Assembly (NCBI RefSeq): GCF_042648805.1
Contig: NZ_JBHRXZ010000017.1
Location: 186,001 to 250,000, forward strand
DNA length: 64,000 nucleotides
Direction of reading: 5' to 3'
Origin: Azomonas tarimensis
GTDB lineage: Bacteria; Pseudomonadota; Gammaproteobacteria; Pseudomonadales; Pseudomonadaceae
Shown here: piece after piece, positions 37,359-46,552 of the stretch
Layout: every line of letters starts with the position of its first letter
Position numbering within the stretch: position 1 is the first letter of the stretch
Program-made: the position numbers and the translations under genes
Notes under the pieces: generated by a model
Database searches by the model: none
What the model saw: only the letters and a program-made list of their open reading frames with translations
What the model was told of the DNA's origin: nothing

Positions 37359-37882
37359 CCACGCAGCCGGGGCGCCGCGCCGGCCGGGTCATGCTGGTAC
37401 TGGCCTGGGTGGCCGGTTTGTACCTGGCCACACAATTCTTTTCGGAATGGGAGTTCAGCCGGCTCAATCCCAACCTGACGCCGGAGTCACAGCGTACCGG
37501 CGAGTTCATCGAGGTCACCCTGAGTGGCAATGCCCAGGGACATTTTGTCGCCGCCGGCCGGATCAATGGCGAGCGGGTCACCTTTCTGCTGGACACCGGG
37601 GCCACTGACGTGGCGGTGCCGGCGCGGCTCGCCGAGCAACTCGGCCTGAGCCGCGGTCAACCGCAGCCAGTGATGACCGCGAGCGGCCCGAGCACGGGCT
37701 ACCGTACCCGCATCGAGCGTCTGGAACTGGGTGACATCGTCCTGAACGGGGTGCCGGCTCTGCTGATCCCGGACTTCGACAGCCCGGTGGTACTCCTGGG
37801 GATGAGCGCCCTCAAACAACTCGAATTCACCCAGCGCGCCGGCACCATGCTGCTGCGCCAACACGTCACGGAACAACCATGA
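37355..37882 (+). CDS. Membrane-anchored retropepsin-like aspartic protease
   Basis: 175 residues with one N-terminal membrane helix ([19 protein letters not shown]) and a clan AA domain: [23 protein letters not shown] carries the DTGA active site and [19 protein letters not shown] the second conserved strand. It would be a homodimeric protease facing the periplasm. The GTG start overlaps the previous stop and its own stop overlaps the parC ATG. This is the second DTGA protein in the window; it belongs to a different subgroup from rimB. Confidence 0.9.
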   Translation: MTTQPGRRAGRVMLVLAWVAGLYLATQFFSEWEFSRLNPNLTPESQRTGEFIEVTLSGNAQGHFVAAGRINGERVTFLLDTGATDVAVPARLAEQLGLSRGQPQPVMTASGPSTGYRTRIERLELGDIVLNGVPALLIPDFDSPVVLLGMSALKQLEFTQRAGTMLLRQHVTEQP

Positions 37883-40143
37883 GCGTTTCGCTAGATCCGA
37901 GCCTGGAGGGTGTCGAGCGTCGATCCCTCGCCGACTTTACCGAGCAGGCCTATCTGAACTACTCCATGTACGTGATCATGGACCGCGCCCTGCCGCACAT
38001 CGGCGATGGGCTCAAGCCCGTTCAGCGGCGCATCGTCTATGCCATGAGCGAACTGGGACTGGACGCCGACTCCAAGCACAAGAAGTCGGCACGGACGGTC
38101 GGCGATGTGCTAGGCAAGTACCACCCCCATGGCGACTCGGCGTGCTACGAAGCCATGGTCCTGATGGCCCAGCCGTTTTCCTATCGCTACCCCCTGGTGG
38201 ACGGGCAGGGCAACTGGGGCGCGCCGGACGACCCCAAGTCGTTTGCCGCCATGCGCTATACCGAAGCCAGGCTGTCGCGCTATTCCGAGGTGCTGCTGTC
38301 CGAGCTGGGCCAGGGTACCGTGGAGTGGACGCCGAACTTCGACGGCACCCTCGACGAGCCCGCGACCCTGCCGGCGCGACTGCCCAACCTGCTGCTCAAC
38401 GGCACCACCGGCATCGCCGTGGGCATGGCCACCGACGTGCCGCCGCACAACCTGCGCGAGGTGGCAGCGGCCTGCGTGCGGTTGCTGGACGAGCCCAACG
38501 CCACGGTGGAGCAGCTCTGTGAGCATGTGCCGGGGCCCGATTACCCGACCGAGGCGGAAATCGTCACGCCGAGGGCCGACCTGCTGAAGATGTACGAGAG
38601 CGGCCGTGGCTCGGTGCGCATGCGCGCGGTCTACCGGGTGGAGGACGGCGACATCGTGGTTACTGCACTGCCGCATCAGGTCTCCGGCGCCAAGGTGCTC
38701 GAGCAGATTGCGGGGCAGATGCAGGCCAGGAAGCTGCCGATGGTGGCTGACCTGCGTGACGAGTCCGACCACGAGAACCCGACCCGGATCGTCATCGTGC
38801 CGCGTTCGAACCGAGTCGAGGTGGAGGCCCTGATGCAGCACCTGTTCGCCACCACCGACCTGGAGTCGAGCTACCGGGTCAACCTCAACGTCATTGGCCT
38901 CGACGGCAAGCCGCAGGTCAAGAACCTGCGCAGCCTGCTGGGTGAGTGGCTGACCTACCGCATCGGCACCGTGCGGCGGCGGCTGCAGTTCCGCCTGGAC
39001 AAGGTGGAGAAGCGGCTGCATCTGCTGGAAGGCCTGTTGATCGCCTTTCTCAACCTTGACGAGGTCATCCAGATCATTCGCTCCGAGGACCAGCCCAAGC
39101 CGGTGCTGATGGCGCGATTTGGCCTGACCGACATGCAGGCCGACTACATCCTCGATACCCGTCTGCGCCAGTTGGCGCGGCTGGAAGAAATGAAAATCCG
39201 GGCCGAGCAGGACGAGCTCGCCAAGGAACGCGATCGCCTGCTGGCGCTGCTCGGTAGCGAGAGCAAGCTGCGCAAGCTGGTGCGCAAGGAGCTGCTGGCC
39301 GACGCCGAGCGCTACGGTGATGCGCGCCGCTCACCCATCACCGAGCGGGCCGAGGCCCGCGCCCTGGCTGAAAACGAGCTGATGCCATCCGAGCCGGTGA
39401 CCGTCGTCCTGTCGGAAAAGGGCTGGGTACGCTGCGCCAAGGGCCACGAGGTGGACGCCACCGCGCTCTCTTACAAGGCCGGCGACGGTTACAAGGCCGC
39501 CGCCGCAGGCAAGTCCAACCAGTTCGCCGTGTTCATCGACAGCACCGGGCGCAGCTATTCGCTGCCGGCCCATTCGCTGCCTTCGGCACGCGGGCAGGGT
39601 GAGCCGCTGACCGGCCGCCTGGCCCCTCCACCTGGAGCGTCGTTCGACTGCCTGTTGCTGCCCGAGGACGAGGCGCTCTACGTCATTGCCTCCGATGCCG
39701 GTTACGGTTTCGTAGCCAAGGGAGAGGACCTGCAGGCAAAGAACAAGGCCGGCAAGGCGCTGCTCAGCCTGCCGGCGGGCGCACGGGTGATGCCGCCCCG
39801 GCGCCTGGCAAGTGCCGAACAGGACTGGCTGGCGGCGGTCACCACCGAGGGGCGCCTGCTGGTGTTTCGCGTCCGCGATCTGCCGCAGCTGGCCAAGGGC
39901 AAGGGCAACAAGCTCATCGGCATCCCCGGCGAACGGGTGGCGAATCGCGAAGAATATATGGTCGACCTTGTCGTGCTGCCAGAAGGTGCGGCGCTGTCGC
40001 TGCAGGCCGGCAAGCGGACACTGTCGATCAAGCCGGACGACCTGGAGTATTACAAGGGCGAGCGAGGGCGGCGCGGCAACAAGCTGCCGCGGGGTTTCCA
40101 GCGGGTCGATGGGTTACTCGTGGACACCGGCCGGAGCCTATAG
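37879..40143 (+). CDS. parC: DNA topoisomerase IV subunit A
   Basis: 754 residues. N-terminal [46 protein letters not shown], catalytic Y127 in [12 protein letters not shown], and the C-terminal beta-pinwheel with repeated strands. The quinolone-determining region (around [10 protein letters not shown]) has the susceptible-type residues Ser and Glu at the usual positions. Together with parE it decatenates sister chromosomes. The start overlaps the protease gene (ATGA). Confidence 0.98.
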   Translation: MSVSLDPSLEGVERRSLADFTEQAYLNYSMYVIMDRALPHIGDGLKPVQRRIVYAMSELGLDADSKHKKSARTVGDVLGKYHPHGDSACYEAMVLMAQPFSYRYPLVDGQGNWGAPDDPKSFAAMRYTEARLSRYSEVLLSELGQGTVEWTPNFDGTLDEPATLPARLPNLLLNGTTGIAVGMATDVPPHNLREVAAACVRLLDEPNATVEQLCEHVPGPDYPTEAEIVTPRADLLKMYESGRGSVRMRAVYRVEDGDIVVTALPHQVSGAKVLEQIAGQMQARKLPMVADLRDESDHENPTRIVIVPRSNRVEVEALMQHLFATTDLESSYRVNLNVIGLDGKPQVKNLRSLLGEWLTYRIGTVRRRLQFRLDKVEKRLHLLEGLLIAFLNLDEVIQIIRSEDQPKPVLMARFGLTDMQADYILDTRLRQLARLEEMKIRAEQDELAKERDRLLALLGSESKLRKLVRKELLADAERYGDARRSPITERAEARALAENELMPSEPVTVVLSEKGWVRCAKGHEVDATALSYKAGDGYKAAAAGKSNQFAVFIDSTGRSYSLPAHSLPSARGQGEPLTGRLAPPPGASFDCLLLPEDEALYVIASDAGYGFVAKGEDLQAKNKAGKALLSLPAGARVMPPRRLASAEQDWLAAVTTEGRLLVFRVRDLPQLAKGKGNKLIGIPGERVANREEYMVDLVVLPEGAALSLQAGKRTLSIKPDDLEYYKGERGRRGNKLPRGFQRVDGLLVDTGRSL

Positions 40144-40156
40144 AGCAGGTGCGCAG

Positions 40157-41293
40157 ATGACAGTCCAGGGGCGAACCACAGCACAGCTTGGCTGGATGGA
40201 CGATCAGGATGGCATGGCTGTCCTGCAGCTGTCCGGCACCTGGACGCTGAGAGCTGAAAAACCCGAACTGCTCGATATCTGGCGCAGTCGAGCGCGTCCG
40301 CCAGGCACCGTGCTGTTGCAGATCGAGTCGCTGGACGACTGGGACAGCAGCCTGCTGGCCCTGCTGCGCCGGCTGCAAAAGCTGGCGGGTTCGTCCGGCT
40401 CAGAGCTGCGCTACGGCAATCTGCCCGAAGGGGTGGAGCGCCTGCTGAGGATGGCAGACGAGTCGCCGAAACGGCCTGAGGGAGCCCCGCGACCGCGCTA
40501 CGGCCGCGTTTCCCGCGTAGGGCTGAAGGCGATCGGCGTGCGTGACGCGCTGGTCAATGCCTCGCAGTTTGTCGGCGAGGTCCTGCTTGGTCTCGGGCGC
40601 CTGTTCAGCGGACGCTCGCGCATGCGCCGCAGCGATTTTCTGCTCGCGCTCGCCCAGTGCGGGCCTGGCGCGCTGCCTATTGTCGGCCTGATCGCCACCC
40701 TGGTCGGACTGATTCTGGCCTTTGTCGGCGCCGCTCAACTCCAGGCGTTCGGTGCTCAGCTTTATATCGCCAATATGGTCGCCATCGGCATGACCCGGGA
40801 AATGGGTGCGCTGATGACCGCCGTGATCCTGGCCGGGCGCACCGGCGCTGCCTATGCCGCCGAGCTGGGCAGCATGCAGGCCAACGAAGAGATCGATGCC
40901 TTGCGCACCTTCGGGTTTCCTCCTCTGGATTTCCTGGTCCTGCCGCGGCTACTGGCGTTGCTGATCGCGCTGCCCCTGCTCACGGTATTCGCCGACGCGC
41001 TGGGGATTCTTGGCGGCTTCATCATCGGCGCTGGGCTGTTCGACATCTCGGCACCGCTCTACATCAGCCAGAGCCTGGAAATGCTGACCATGACGGACTT
41101 CCTGCTGGGCCTGTTCAAAAGCCTGGTGTTCGCCGTCCTGATCGGGTTGATCGGCTGCTATTACGGCCTGTCCTGTGGGCGCAATGCGCAGGCTGTGGGG
41201 CAGGCGACCACGCGCGCGGTGGTCAGCATCATCGTGGCACTGGTGATCAGCGATGCGCTGATCACGCTGATCTGCACCCAGTTGGGGATCTGA
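40157..41293 (+). CDS. STAS-MlaE fusion ABC permease of an MCE lipid transporter
   Basis: 378 residues from ATG 40157. The first 100 or so residues are a STAS-like domain (GMAVLQLSGTWTLRAEKPELLDIW, LLQIESLDDWDSSLLALLRRL), fused to an MlaE/PERMEASE domain with about five to six membrane helices (GLIATLVGLILAFVGAAQL, GMTREMGALMTAVILAGRTG, the EQ-loop-like NEEIDALRTFG). In other systems STAS (MlaB) is a separate protein. The fused form occurs in the P. aeruginosa PA3211-PA3214-type operon. First gene of a four-gene operon that starts 13 bases after parC. Confidence 0.9.
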   Translation: MTVQGRTTAQLGWMDDQDGMAVLQLSGTWTLRAEKPELLDIWRSRARPPGTVLLQIESLDDWDSSLLALLRRLQKLAGSSGSELRYGNLPEGVERLLRMADESPKRPEGAPRPRYGRVSRVGLKAIGVRDALVNASQFVGEVLLGLGRLFSGRSRMRRSDFLLALAQCGPGALPIVGLIATLVGLILAFVGAAQLQAFGAQLYIANMVAIGMTREMGALMTAVILAGRTGAAYAAELGSMQANEEIDALRTFGFPPLDFLVLPRLLALLIALPLLTVFADALGILGGFIIGAGLFDISAPLYISQSLEMLTMTDFLLGLFKSLVFAVLIGLIGCYYGLSCGRNAQAVGQATTRAVVSIIVALVISDALITLICTQLGI

Positions 41294-41294
41294 C

Positions 41295-42059
41295 ATGACC
41301 GACGCGGCCCTGATTGTCGAAGGCATGAGCGCGGGCTATGGCAAGCTGGTGGTGCAGCGCGACCTGAACTTCAGCATTCGGCGCGGCGAGGTGTTCGTCA
41401 TCATGGGGGGCAGCGGCACCGGCAAAAGCACCCTGCTGCGGCACCTCATTGGCCTGCAGGCCCCCCTCGCCGGGCGCATGCTGTTTCACGGCGAGGATTT
41501 CTGGGCACGGGGAGAGACTGCCCGAGCCGAGCTGCAGCGACATTTCGGCGTGCTCTACCAGAACGGTGCCTTGTGGAGCGGTATGACCCTGCGCGAGAAC
41601 ATCACGCTGCCGCTGAAAACCTATAACCCACATCTGGTCGCCGCGGAGCTGGATGAACTGGCGGCGATCAAGTTGTCCCTGGTGGGGCTGGGGGGTTGCG
41701 ACGAACTCTATCCCGCCGAGCTGTCGGGCGGCATGCGCAAGCGCGCCGGCCTGGCTCGGGCGCTGGCACTGGACCCTGACATATTGTTTCTGGACGAACC
41801 CTCGGCCGGGCTCGATCCGTTAAGCTCCATGGCTCTGGATGAGCTCATCCTGCAACTGCGCGATAGCCTCGGTGCCAGCATCGTGCTGGTAACCCACGAA
41901 TTGCCGAGCATCTACCGGGTGGCCGACACCTGCCTGTTTCTCGACAACCAGACCCGCACCCAGATTGCCCTGGGGCCGCTGCAGCAACTGCTCGATGAAT
42001 GCCCTCATCCCACCGTGCAGCGTTTCCTGCGGCGCAGCCCGCAACCGGAGGATTCATGA
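41295..42059 (+). CDS. ABC transporter ATP-binding protein of the MCE system
   Basis: 254 residues. Walker A GGSGTGKSTLLRHL, ABC signature LSGGMRKRAGLARALA, Walker B DILFLDEPSAGLDP and the switch His in LVTHE are all present; the sequence is MlaF-like. It powers movement of phospholipid between the inner membrane permease and the MCE barrel. It starts one base after the permease stop and overlaps the MCE gene by four. Confidence 0.93.
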   Translation: MTDAALIVEGMSAGYGKLVVQRDLNFSIRRGEVFVIMGGSGTGKSTLLRHLIGLQAPLAGRMLFHGEDFWARGETARAELQRHFGVLYQNGALWSGMTLRENITLPLKTYNPHLVAAELDELAAIKLSLVGLGGCDELYPAELSGGMRKRAGLARALALDPDILFLDEPSAGLDPLSSMALDELILQLRDSLGASIVLVTHELPSIYRVADTCLFLDNQTRTQIALGPLQQLLDECPHPTVQRFLRRSPQPEDS

Positions 42060-43003
42060 GCGAGACGCGCAAGCCTTTCCTGATCGGTGCCTTCGTGCTG
42101 AGCGGCCTGGTGCTCATGGCCGGTGCGTTGCTGCTGCTTGGTCGTGACACCTGGTTCCGCCCCGCGAGCCAGTACGTGGTGTATTTCACCGGAGCGCTCG
42201 ATGGCCTGTCGGTGGGTGCCGATGTGACGTATCGCGGGGTGAAGGTTGGCACCGTGCGGGATATCCGTCTCTCGTTCGACCGCGAGTTGCAGGACGTGGT
42301 GATGCCGGTCGTGGTGAGCATCGACCCGGTGGCGGGGCGAGACGACCAGCGCATGGACCAGATCGTCGAGCGCCTGGTCGAACGCGGGCTGCGCGCCCAG
42401 CTCCAGACCCAGAGCCTGGTCACCGGCCAGGCGATGGTGACCCTCGACATCTTTCCGGGGCGTCCGGGCTACGTCCGCGAGCCCAACGACCTGGGGCTTC
42501 CGGCGATCCCCAGCGTTCCCTCGCGGGTGGATCAAGCCGCCGACATCCTGCGCGACCTGGCCGGCAGCATGCGCGACTTGCCGCTGGAGGAAATGGTGCT
42601 GTCGCTGAACAACACCCTTCAGGCTGTCGAGCGGCTGGTGGCCTCGCCGGAGTTGCGTGACGGCCTAGGCAATCTCAACGCGACCCTGGCCAATCTTGAG
42701 GGTTTGACTCAACAATTGCAGCGACAAATGCCGGCTATCCTGGATAATGTAGAGCGCAGCAGCGCCGACATGGGCGAGGTCATGGGCGAGTTTCGCCAGA
42801 CTGCCAGACTTGCCCAGAAGGCGCTGCAGCAAGTGCAGGGACTTGCCGGCGAGGCCTTGGGAAGCCTTGGGCCCCAGTCGGAGGCGCAGTACGAATTGCT
42901 AAGGACGCTGGAGCAGATGGGACAAGCCAGCAAGGCCTTGCAACGGACCGCCGAAGGCCTTCAACAGCAACCCCAATCGCTTATCTTCGGCCAGCCACGG
43001 TGA
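42056..43003 (+). CDS. MCE domain substrate-binding protein
   Basis: 315 residues from ATG 42056 in the ATGA overlap (a start 57 bases upstream lies inside the ATPase gene). One N-terminal membrane helix (LIGAFVLSGLVLMAGALLLLG), one MCE domain (about 35-130, YVVYFTGALDGLSVGADVTYRGVKVG), and a long helical region (about 160-305) that probably forms the oligomeric needle or stalk. A single MCE domain distinguishes it from PqiB and LetB. Periplasmic, anchored in the inner membrane. Confidence 0.92.
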   Translation: MSETRKPFLIGAFVLSGLVLMAGALLLLGRDTWFRPASQYVVYFTGALDGLSVGADVTYRGVKVGTVRDIRLSFDRELQDVVMPVVVSIDPVAGRDDQRMDQIVERLVERGLRAQLQTQSLVTGQAMVTLDIFPGRPGYVREPNDLGLPAIPSVPSRVDQAADILRDLAGSMRDLPLEEMVLSLNNTLQAVERLVASPELRDGLGNLNATLANLEGLTQQLQRQMPAILDNVERSSADMGEVMGEFRQTARLAQKALQQVQGLAGEALGSLGPQSEAQYELLRTLEQMGQASKALQRTAEGLQQQPQSLIFGQPR

Positions 43004-43713
43004 TTTCAAACATGCGTCTCTCGCACTTGACCGCTCTTGTCAGCCTGACCGCGATACTCGGATTGGGCGGCTGTGTCAGTTCGCCCCCTTCCCAGTTCTA
43101 CCAGCTCCAGAGTGGTGCGCCCGAGTTGCCGGAGGCGAGCTCAGGGGTCGCATTGCTGCTGGGGCCGATGACGGTGGCCGATTACCTGCAGCGCGAAACC
43201 CTGGTACAGCGTCAAGCCGATGGCAGCCTTACCATCGACAACGGCATGCGCTGGGCCGGGAGCCTGCAGGACGACATGGCCCAGTTGCTGGTTCGCCAGC
43301 TCGCCAGCGAACTGAGGACCAGCCGTGTCGCGGTCTATCCGGACCGGATCGGCTTTCGTCCCGAGGTCCAGGTTCTGCTCAATCTCGTACGCCTCGACTC
43401 GGGGCCGCAGCAGCCGGCGGTACTCGAGGCGCAGTGGCGTCTGCTGGATGGCAAGAGCGAGATGCGCAACACCCAGATGCTGCGCCTGCAGGGCGAACAC
43501 GATGGCTCGGTGAGCGACCAGGTACGTGCCCAGAGCGAATTGCTGAAAAGGCTCAGTGAGCAGTTGGCCATGGCGATACGTCCCATGATGGCGCGTACAC
43601 CAGTCCGAGGCGCGCCCAAGGCGCTGACCCAGGCCGAGCCCGTCAAGCCGGCCGAAGAAACTCCTCGGGTACCACCTCCACTCAGAACCGACCTCGAGGT
43701 CTATCGCTTCTGA
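43000..43713 (+). CDS. PqiC-type lipoprotein of the MCE system (ABC-type transport auxiliary lipoprotein)
   Basis: 237 residues. Start GTG 43000 overlaps the MCE stop; ATG 43012 is an alternative. The lipobox is LGLGGC. The PqiC family motif SSPPSQFYQLQSG follows at once, with later GPMTVADYLQRETLVQR, GMRWAGSLQDDMAQLLVRQLA and VQVLLNLVRLDS. It should sit on the inner leaflet of the outer membrane and dock the MCE protein. The C-terminal 30 residues are Pro-rich. It ends the operon and converges with the AhpA gene. Confidence 0.9.
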   Translation: MISNMRLSHLTALVSLTAILGLGGCVSSPPSQFYQLQSGAPELPEASSGVALLLGPMTVADYLQRETLVQRQADGSLTIDNGMRWAGSLQDDMAQLLVRQLASELRTSRVAVYPDRIGFRPEVQVLLNLVRLDSGPQQPAVLEAQWRLLDGKSEMRNTQMLRLQGEHDGSVSDQVRAQSELLKRLSEQLAMAIRPMMARTPVRGAPKALTQAEPVKPAEETPRVPPPLRTDLEVYRF

Positions 43714-43726
43714 GTCGCGTCTCCGC

Positions 43727-45187
43727 TCATACTCGGTGCTGAGCTTCCTGCAGGTGGGCCAGCTGGCGCTCCAGTAGCGCTGGATAGGGAGCCTGCAGCC
43801 CTTCGATGGCACTGGCGCCAGCCGGCTTGGCGACTCGACGCACGCGGGCCCGCTGGCGCACCAGGGCGTCCTCCCCCACGCTGCTCTCCACCAGCAACAG
43901 GTTGCGGCTGTGCTGCGACAGTCCCAGCGCGGCCTGTACCGGCTCGCTGAGCAGCAGGTCTCCCTGGCTCAGCTCGGCCAGCCCGGTGCCCTGAGACAAT
44001 CCCAGCTGAAGCGGAAGCGGTTCGTTCAGGTCACTCTGCACGCAATGCACCTGGGCGCGCAGCAACTCCCCGCAGCAGATCGCATGGGTCAGAAAGTTCT
44101 GCTCGTTGCCGCGGCTGTTGAACAGGATCAATCCGCTGCCATCCTTGAGCATCTGCAAGTCCGCACGATAGAGAGTAGCCACCTGATCGAGGCCGTCGCG
44201 GTGCCGCTGCAGCAACTCCTGGCGCAGCGCGGCGGGCAGCGCTCTGATCCGCTCCTGGCCACCCAGTTGTACCGCCAGAACTGCTGTGCGGATAGGCATG
44301 GTCGGCTTGCTGACCACCTTTTCCGCCCGCTGGGGCGTGGCAGGCGAAGTGGGCAGGGGCGCTGGAGCGGGCCGGTCGCTGGGCGTCGGTGCCTTTCCCA
44401 GCGAGGGATCGTCATCCTCGTCATCGGCGCAGTCCGGCTCAGTGTCGTCGAGCGGCGCCTGCTCGTCCTCTTCCTCTCGTACTTCCGGCTCTGGCAACAG
44501 GCGGGTCTGCAGCTGGCGCGCCAGTTCGCCAATCTCGTCCTGGCGCCCGGCACCGGGGGCGGGGAAATCCGGGTCACGCAGCCAGACGCGCAGTTGCATC
44601 AGTGGCAGGGAAATCCGCCGGCCAAGGCGCAGGCTCAGGATCAGGGTCAGCGCCAGCAGGATCAGGCTCAGCAGCCCCATGTTCTGAAGGCTGATGGACA
44701 TCGGCTGGTGGAACTGCTGCATGTCCAGGCTGATGCTCAGGCGCCCGGCAATGGCTTCCTGGATGGTGATCGAAGTGGAAAATATCCCCTGATCATCCAG
44801 CAGATGGCGGCGAGGTGCGGTGCCCGCCTCGGCCAGCACACGGTTGTCGACGCTGTGAATCGCCGCGTGAGCCACCAGGGGGTTCTGCACCAGGTTGCTG
44901 AGCAGCACGTTGAGACTGAGCATGTCGTTGGCCACCAGCTGTTCGGTGGCCGACGCGGCGGTCTGGGTGATCAGGCTCTGGCCCAGCGCATTGGCGTGCT
45001 GGTCCATGGCATGCTTGAGCTGCATGCCCATGATCCAGCCATGCAGCACGAGCGCGAGCACCACCAGCAGCAGGGTATGGCTGACGATGCGCAGGACCAG
45101 AGGAATTCGCCGCAGACGCAAGGCGTTGAAGAGCATGACGAAAATATTGTCGGATTTGACGGAGGCAGGCCGGTTCACAAAAAGCAC
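43727..45187 (-). CDS. ahpA: AhpA/YtjB-family membrane protein with a cyclase-like C-terminal domain
   Basis: 486 residues from GTG 45187; ATG 45136 is a shorter alternative (17 residues fewer). Two membrane helices (about 30-55 and 168-186) flank a periplasmic domain, as in E. coli YtjB (SMP_2), whose gene also neighbours serB. Here a long acidic/Pro-rich linker (about 235-295) leads to residues 298-460, which follow class III nucleotidyl cyclase strand order (AVLAVQLGGQERI, LLQRHRDGLDQVATLYRADLQMLKDGSG, LGLSQGTG). The metal Asp positions appear lost, so catalysis is unlikely. Divergent from serB. Confidence 0.75.
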   Translation of the reverse strand: MLFVNRPASVKSDNIFVMLFNALRLRRIPLVLRIVSHTLLLVVLALVLHGWIMGMQLKHAMDQHANALGQSLITQTAASATEQLVANDMLSLNVLLSNLVQNPLVAHAAIHSVDNRVLAEAGTAPRRHLLDDQGIFSTSITIQEAIAGRLSISLDMQQFHQPMSISLQNMGLLSLILLALTLILSLRLGRRISLPLMQLRVWLRDPDFPAPGAGRQDEIGELARQLQTRLLPEPEVREEEDEQAPLDDTEPDCADDEDDDPSLGKAPTPSDRPAPAPLPTSPATPQRAEKVVSKPTMPIRTAVLAVQLGGQERIRALPAALRQELLQRHRDGLDQVATLYRADLQMLKDGSGLILFNSRGNEQNFLTHAICCGELLRAQVHCVQSDLNEPLPLQLGLSQGTGLAELSQGDLLLSEPVQAALGLSQHSRNLLLVESSVGEDALVRQRARVRRVAKPAGASAIEGLQAPYPALLERQLAHLQEAQHRV

Positions 45188-45314
45188 GGCTCTTCGGCTG
45201 TGGAATTGGCCGGCAGTATAGCCAGCGGTCGGGGTGGCAGGATAGCCGCGAACATGCCCGTCCGGAGACTAAACAGGCTAGAATTCAGGCCTTTGCCATT
45301 TAGGGAGTTGCGCC

Positions 45315-46532
45315 TTGCGCGAGATCGTCCTGATCAACATCACCGGGGAAGATCGGCCCGGTCTGACCGCCGCCGTGACCGGTATCCTGGCTCAGGGTGA
45401 GGTGAACATTCTCGACATCGGCCAGGCGGTGATCCACGACACCCTGTCGTTCGGCATCCTGGTGGAGATTCCCGGTACCCCGGCTGGCTCCTCAGTGCTC
45501 AAGGATCTCCTGTTCACCCTTTACGGGCTCGACCAGCAGGTGCGCTTCACGCCGGTTTCCGAAGAGGAGTATCGGCAGTGGGTCAGCGGCCAGGGCAAAC
45601 CTCGGCACATCGTGACCCTGCTGACGCGCAAGGTGACCGCCGAACAGCTGCAGCGGGTCAGTTCGATCACGGCCAAGTACGGGTTGAACATCGACCGCAT
45701 CGACCGCCTCTCCGGGCGCAGGCCGTTGGACATGCCTGACGAGCGCGGAAAAGGCTGTATCGAACTGTCGGTGCGCGGCGAGCCGGCCGATCCGAACGCC
45801 ATGCGCGCTGATTTTCTCAGTGTGGCTCAGCAGCTGAACGTCGACATCGCCTTCCAGCGCGACACCGTGTTCCGCCGCAATCGCCGGCTGGCCGTGTTCG
45901 ACATGGACTCGACCTTGATCGAGGCGGAAGTGATCGACGAGCTGGCCAAGGAGGCTGGGGTCGGCGAGCAGGTGTCGGCCATCACCGAGCGGGCCATGCG
46001 CGGCGAGCTGGATTTCCGCGCCAGCTTCAAGGAGCGCCTGGCGTTGCTCAAGGGCCTGCCGGAAAGCGTGCTGGCCAAAGTCGGTGCCGGCCTGCAGCTG
46101 ACCGAGGGGGCCGAGGTGCTGTTCACCGAGCTCAAGCGGCTTGGCTACAAGACCGCGATCCTTTCCGGTGGCTTTACCTATTTTGCCCACCAGCTGCAGC
46201 AGAGGCTGGGTATCGACTATGTCTTTGCCAATGAACTGCAAATCCTCGACGGGCGCCTTACCGGTGTCGCCATGGAGCCCATCGTAGATGCCCAGCGCAA
46301 GGCCGACCTGCTCGCCGAGCTGGCCGAGCGGGAAGGACTGCGCTTGGAGCAGACCATTGCGGTCGGCGACGGAGCCAACGATCTGCCGATGCTCGGGCTG
46401 GCCGGGCTCGGCGTCGCCTTCCGCGCCAAGCCCCTGGTCAAGCAGTCGGCCAAACAGGCGATTTCCACCCTTGGCCTGGACGGCATCCTCTATCTGCTCG
46501 GCTACCGCGATCGTGAAGGCGGCGAAGCCTGA
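45315..46532 (+). CDS. serB: Phosphoserine phosphatase with N-terminal ACT-like domains
   Basis: 405 residues, TTG start with TAGGGAG upstream. Residues 1-180 hold two ACT-like domains (IVLINITGEDRPGLTAAVTGIL; HIVTLLTRKVTAEQLQRVS), which often bind serine. The HAD part starts at D196-M-D198 in VFDMDSTLIEAE, with ILSGGFTYF (motif II), the Lys of AQRKADLL and VGDGANDLPML (motif IV). It makes L-serine from phosphoserine. The spacer to ahpA carries TAGAAT (45279-45284) as a possible -10. Confidence 0.96.
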   Translation: MREIVLINITGEDRPGLTAAVTGILAQGEVNILDIGQAVIHDTLSFGILVEIPGTPAGSSVLKDLLFTLYGLDQQVRFTPVSEEEYRQWVSGQGKPRHIVTLLTRKVTAEQLQRVSSITAKYGLNIDRIDRLSGRRPLDMPDERGKGCIELSVRGEPADPNAMRADFLSVAQQLNVDIAFQRDTVFRRNRRLAVFDMDSTLIEAEVIDELAKEAGVGEQVSAITERAMRGELDFRASFKERLALLKGLPESVLAKVGAGLQLTEGAEVLFTELKRLGYKTAILSGGFTYFAHQLQQRLGIDYVFANELQILDGRLTGVAMEPIVDAQRKADLLAELAEREGLRLEQTIAVGDGANDLPMLGLAGLGVAFRAKPLVKQSAKQAISTLGLDGILYLLGYRDREGGEA

Positions 46533-46552
46533 GGCTTAGCCGCAGCCTCAGG
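46528..46552. terminator. Hairpin between convergent serB and the alcohol dehydrogenase gene
   Basis: CCTGAGGCT pairs perfectly with AGCCTCAGG across a 7-base loop. The serB TGA is in the left arm and the other gene's stop in the right arm. No T-run follows. It can act in both directions. Confidence 0.5.
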
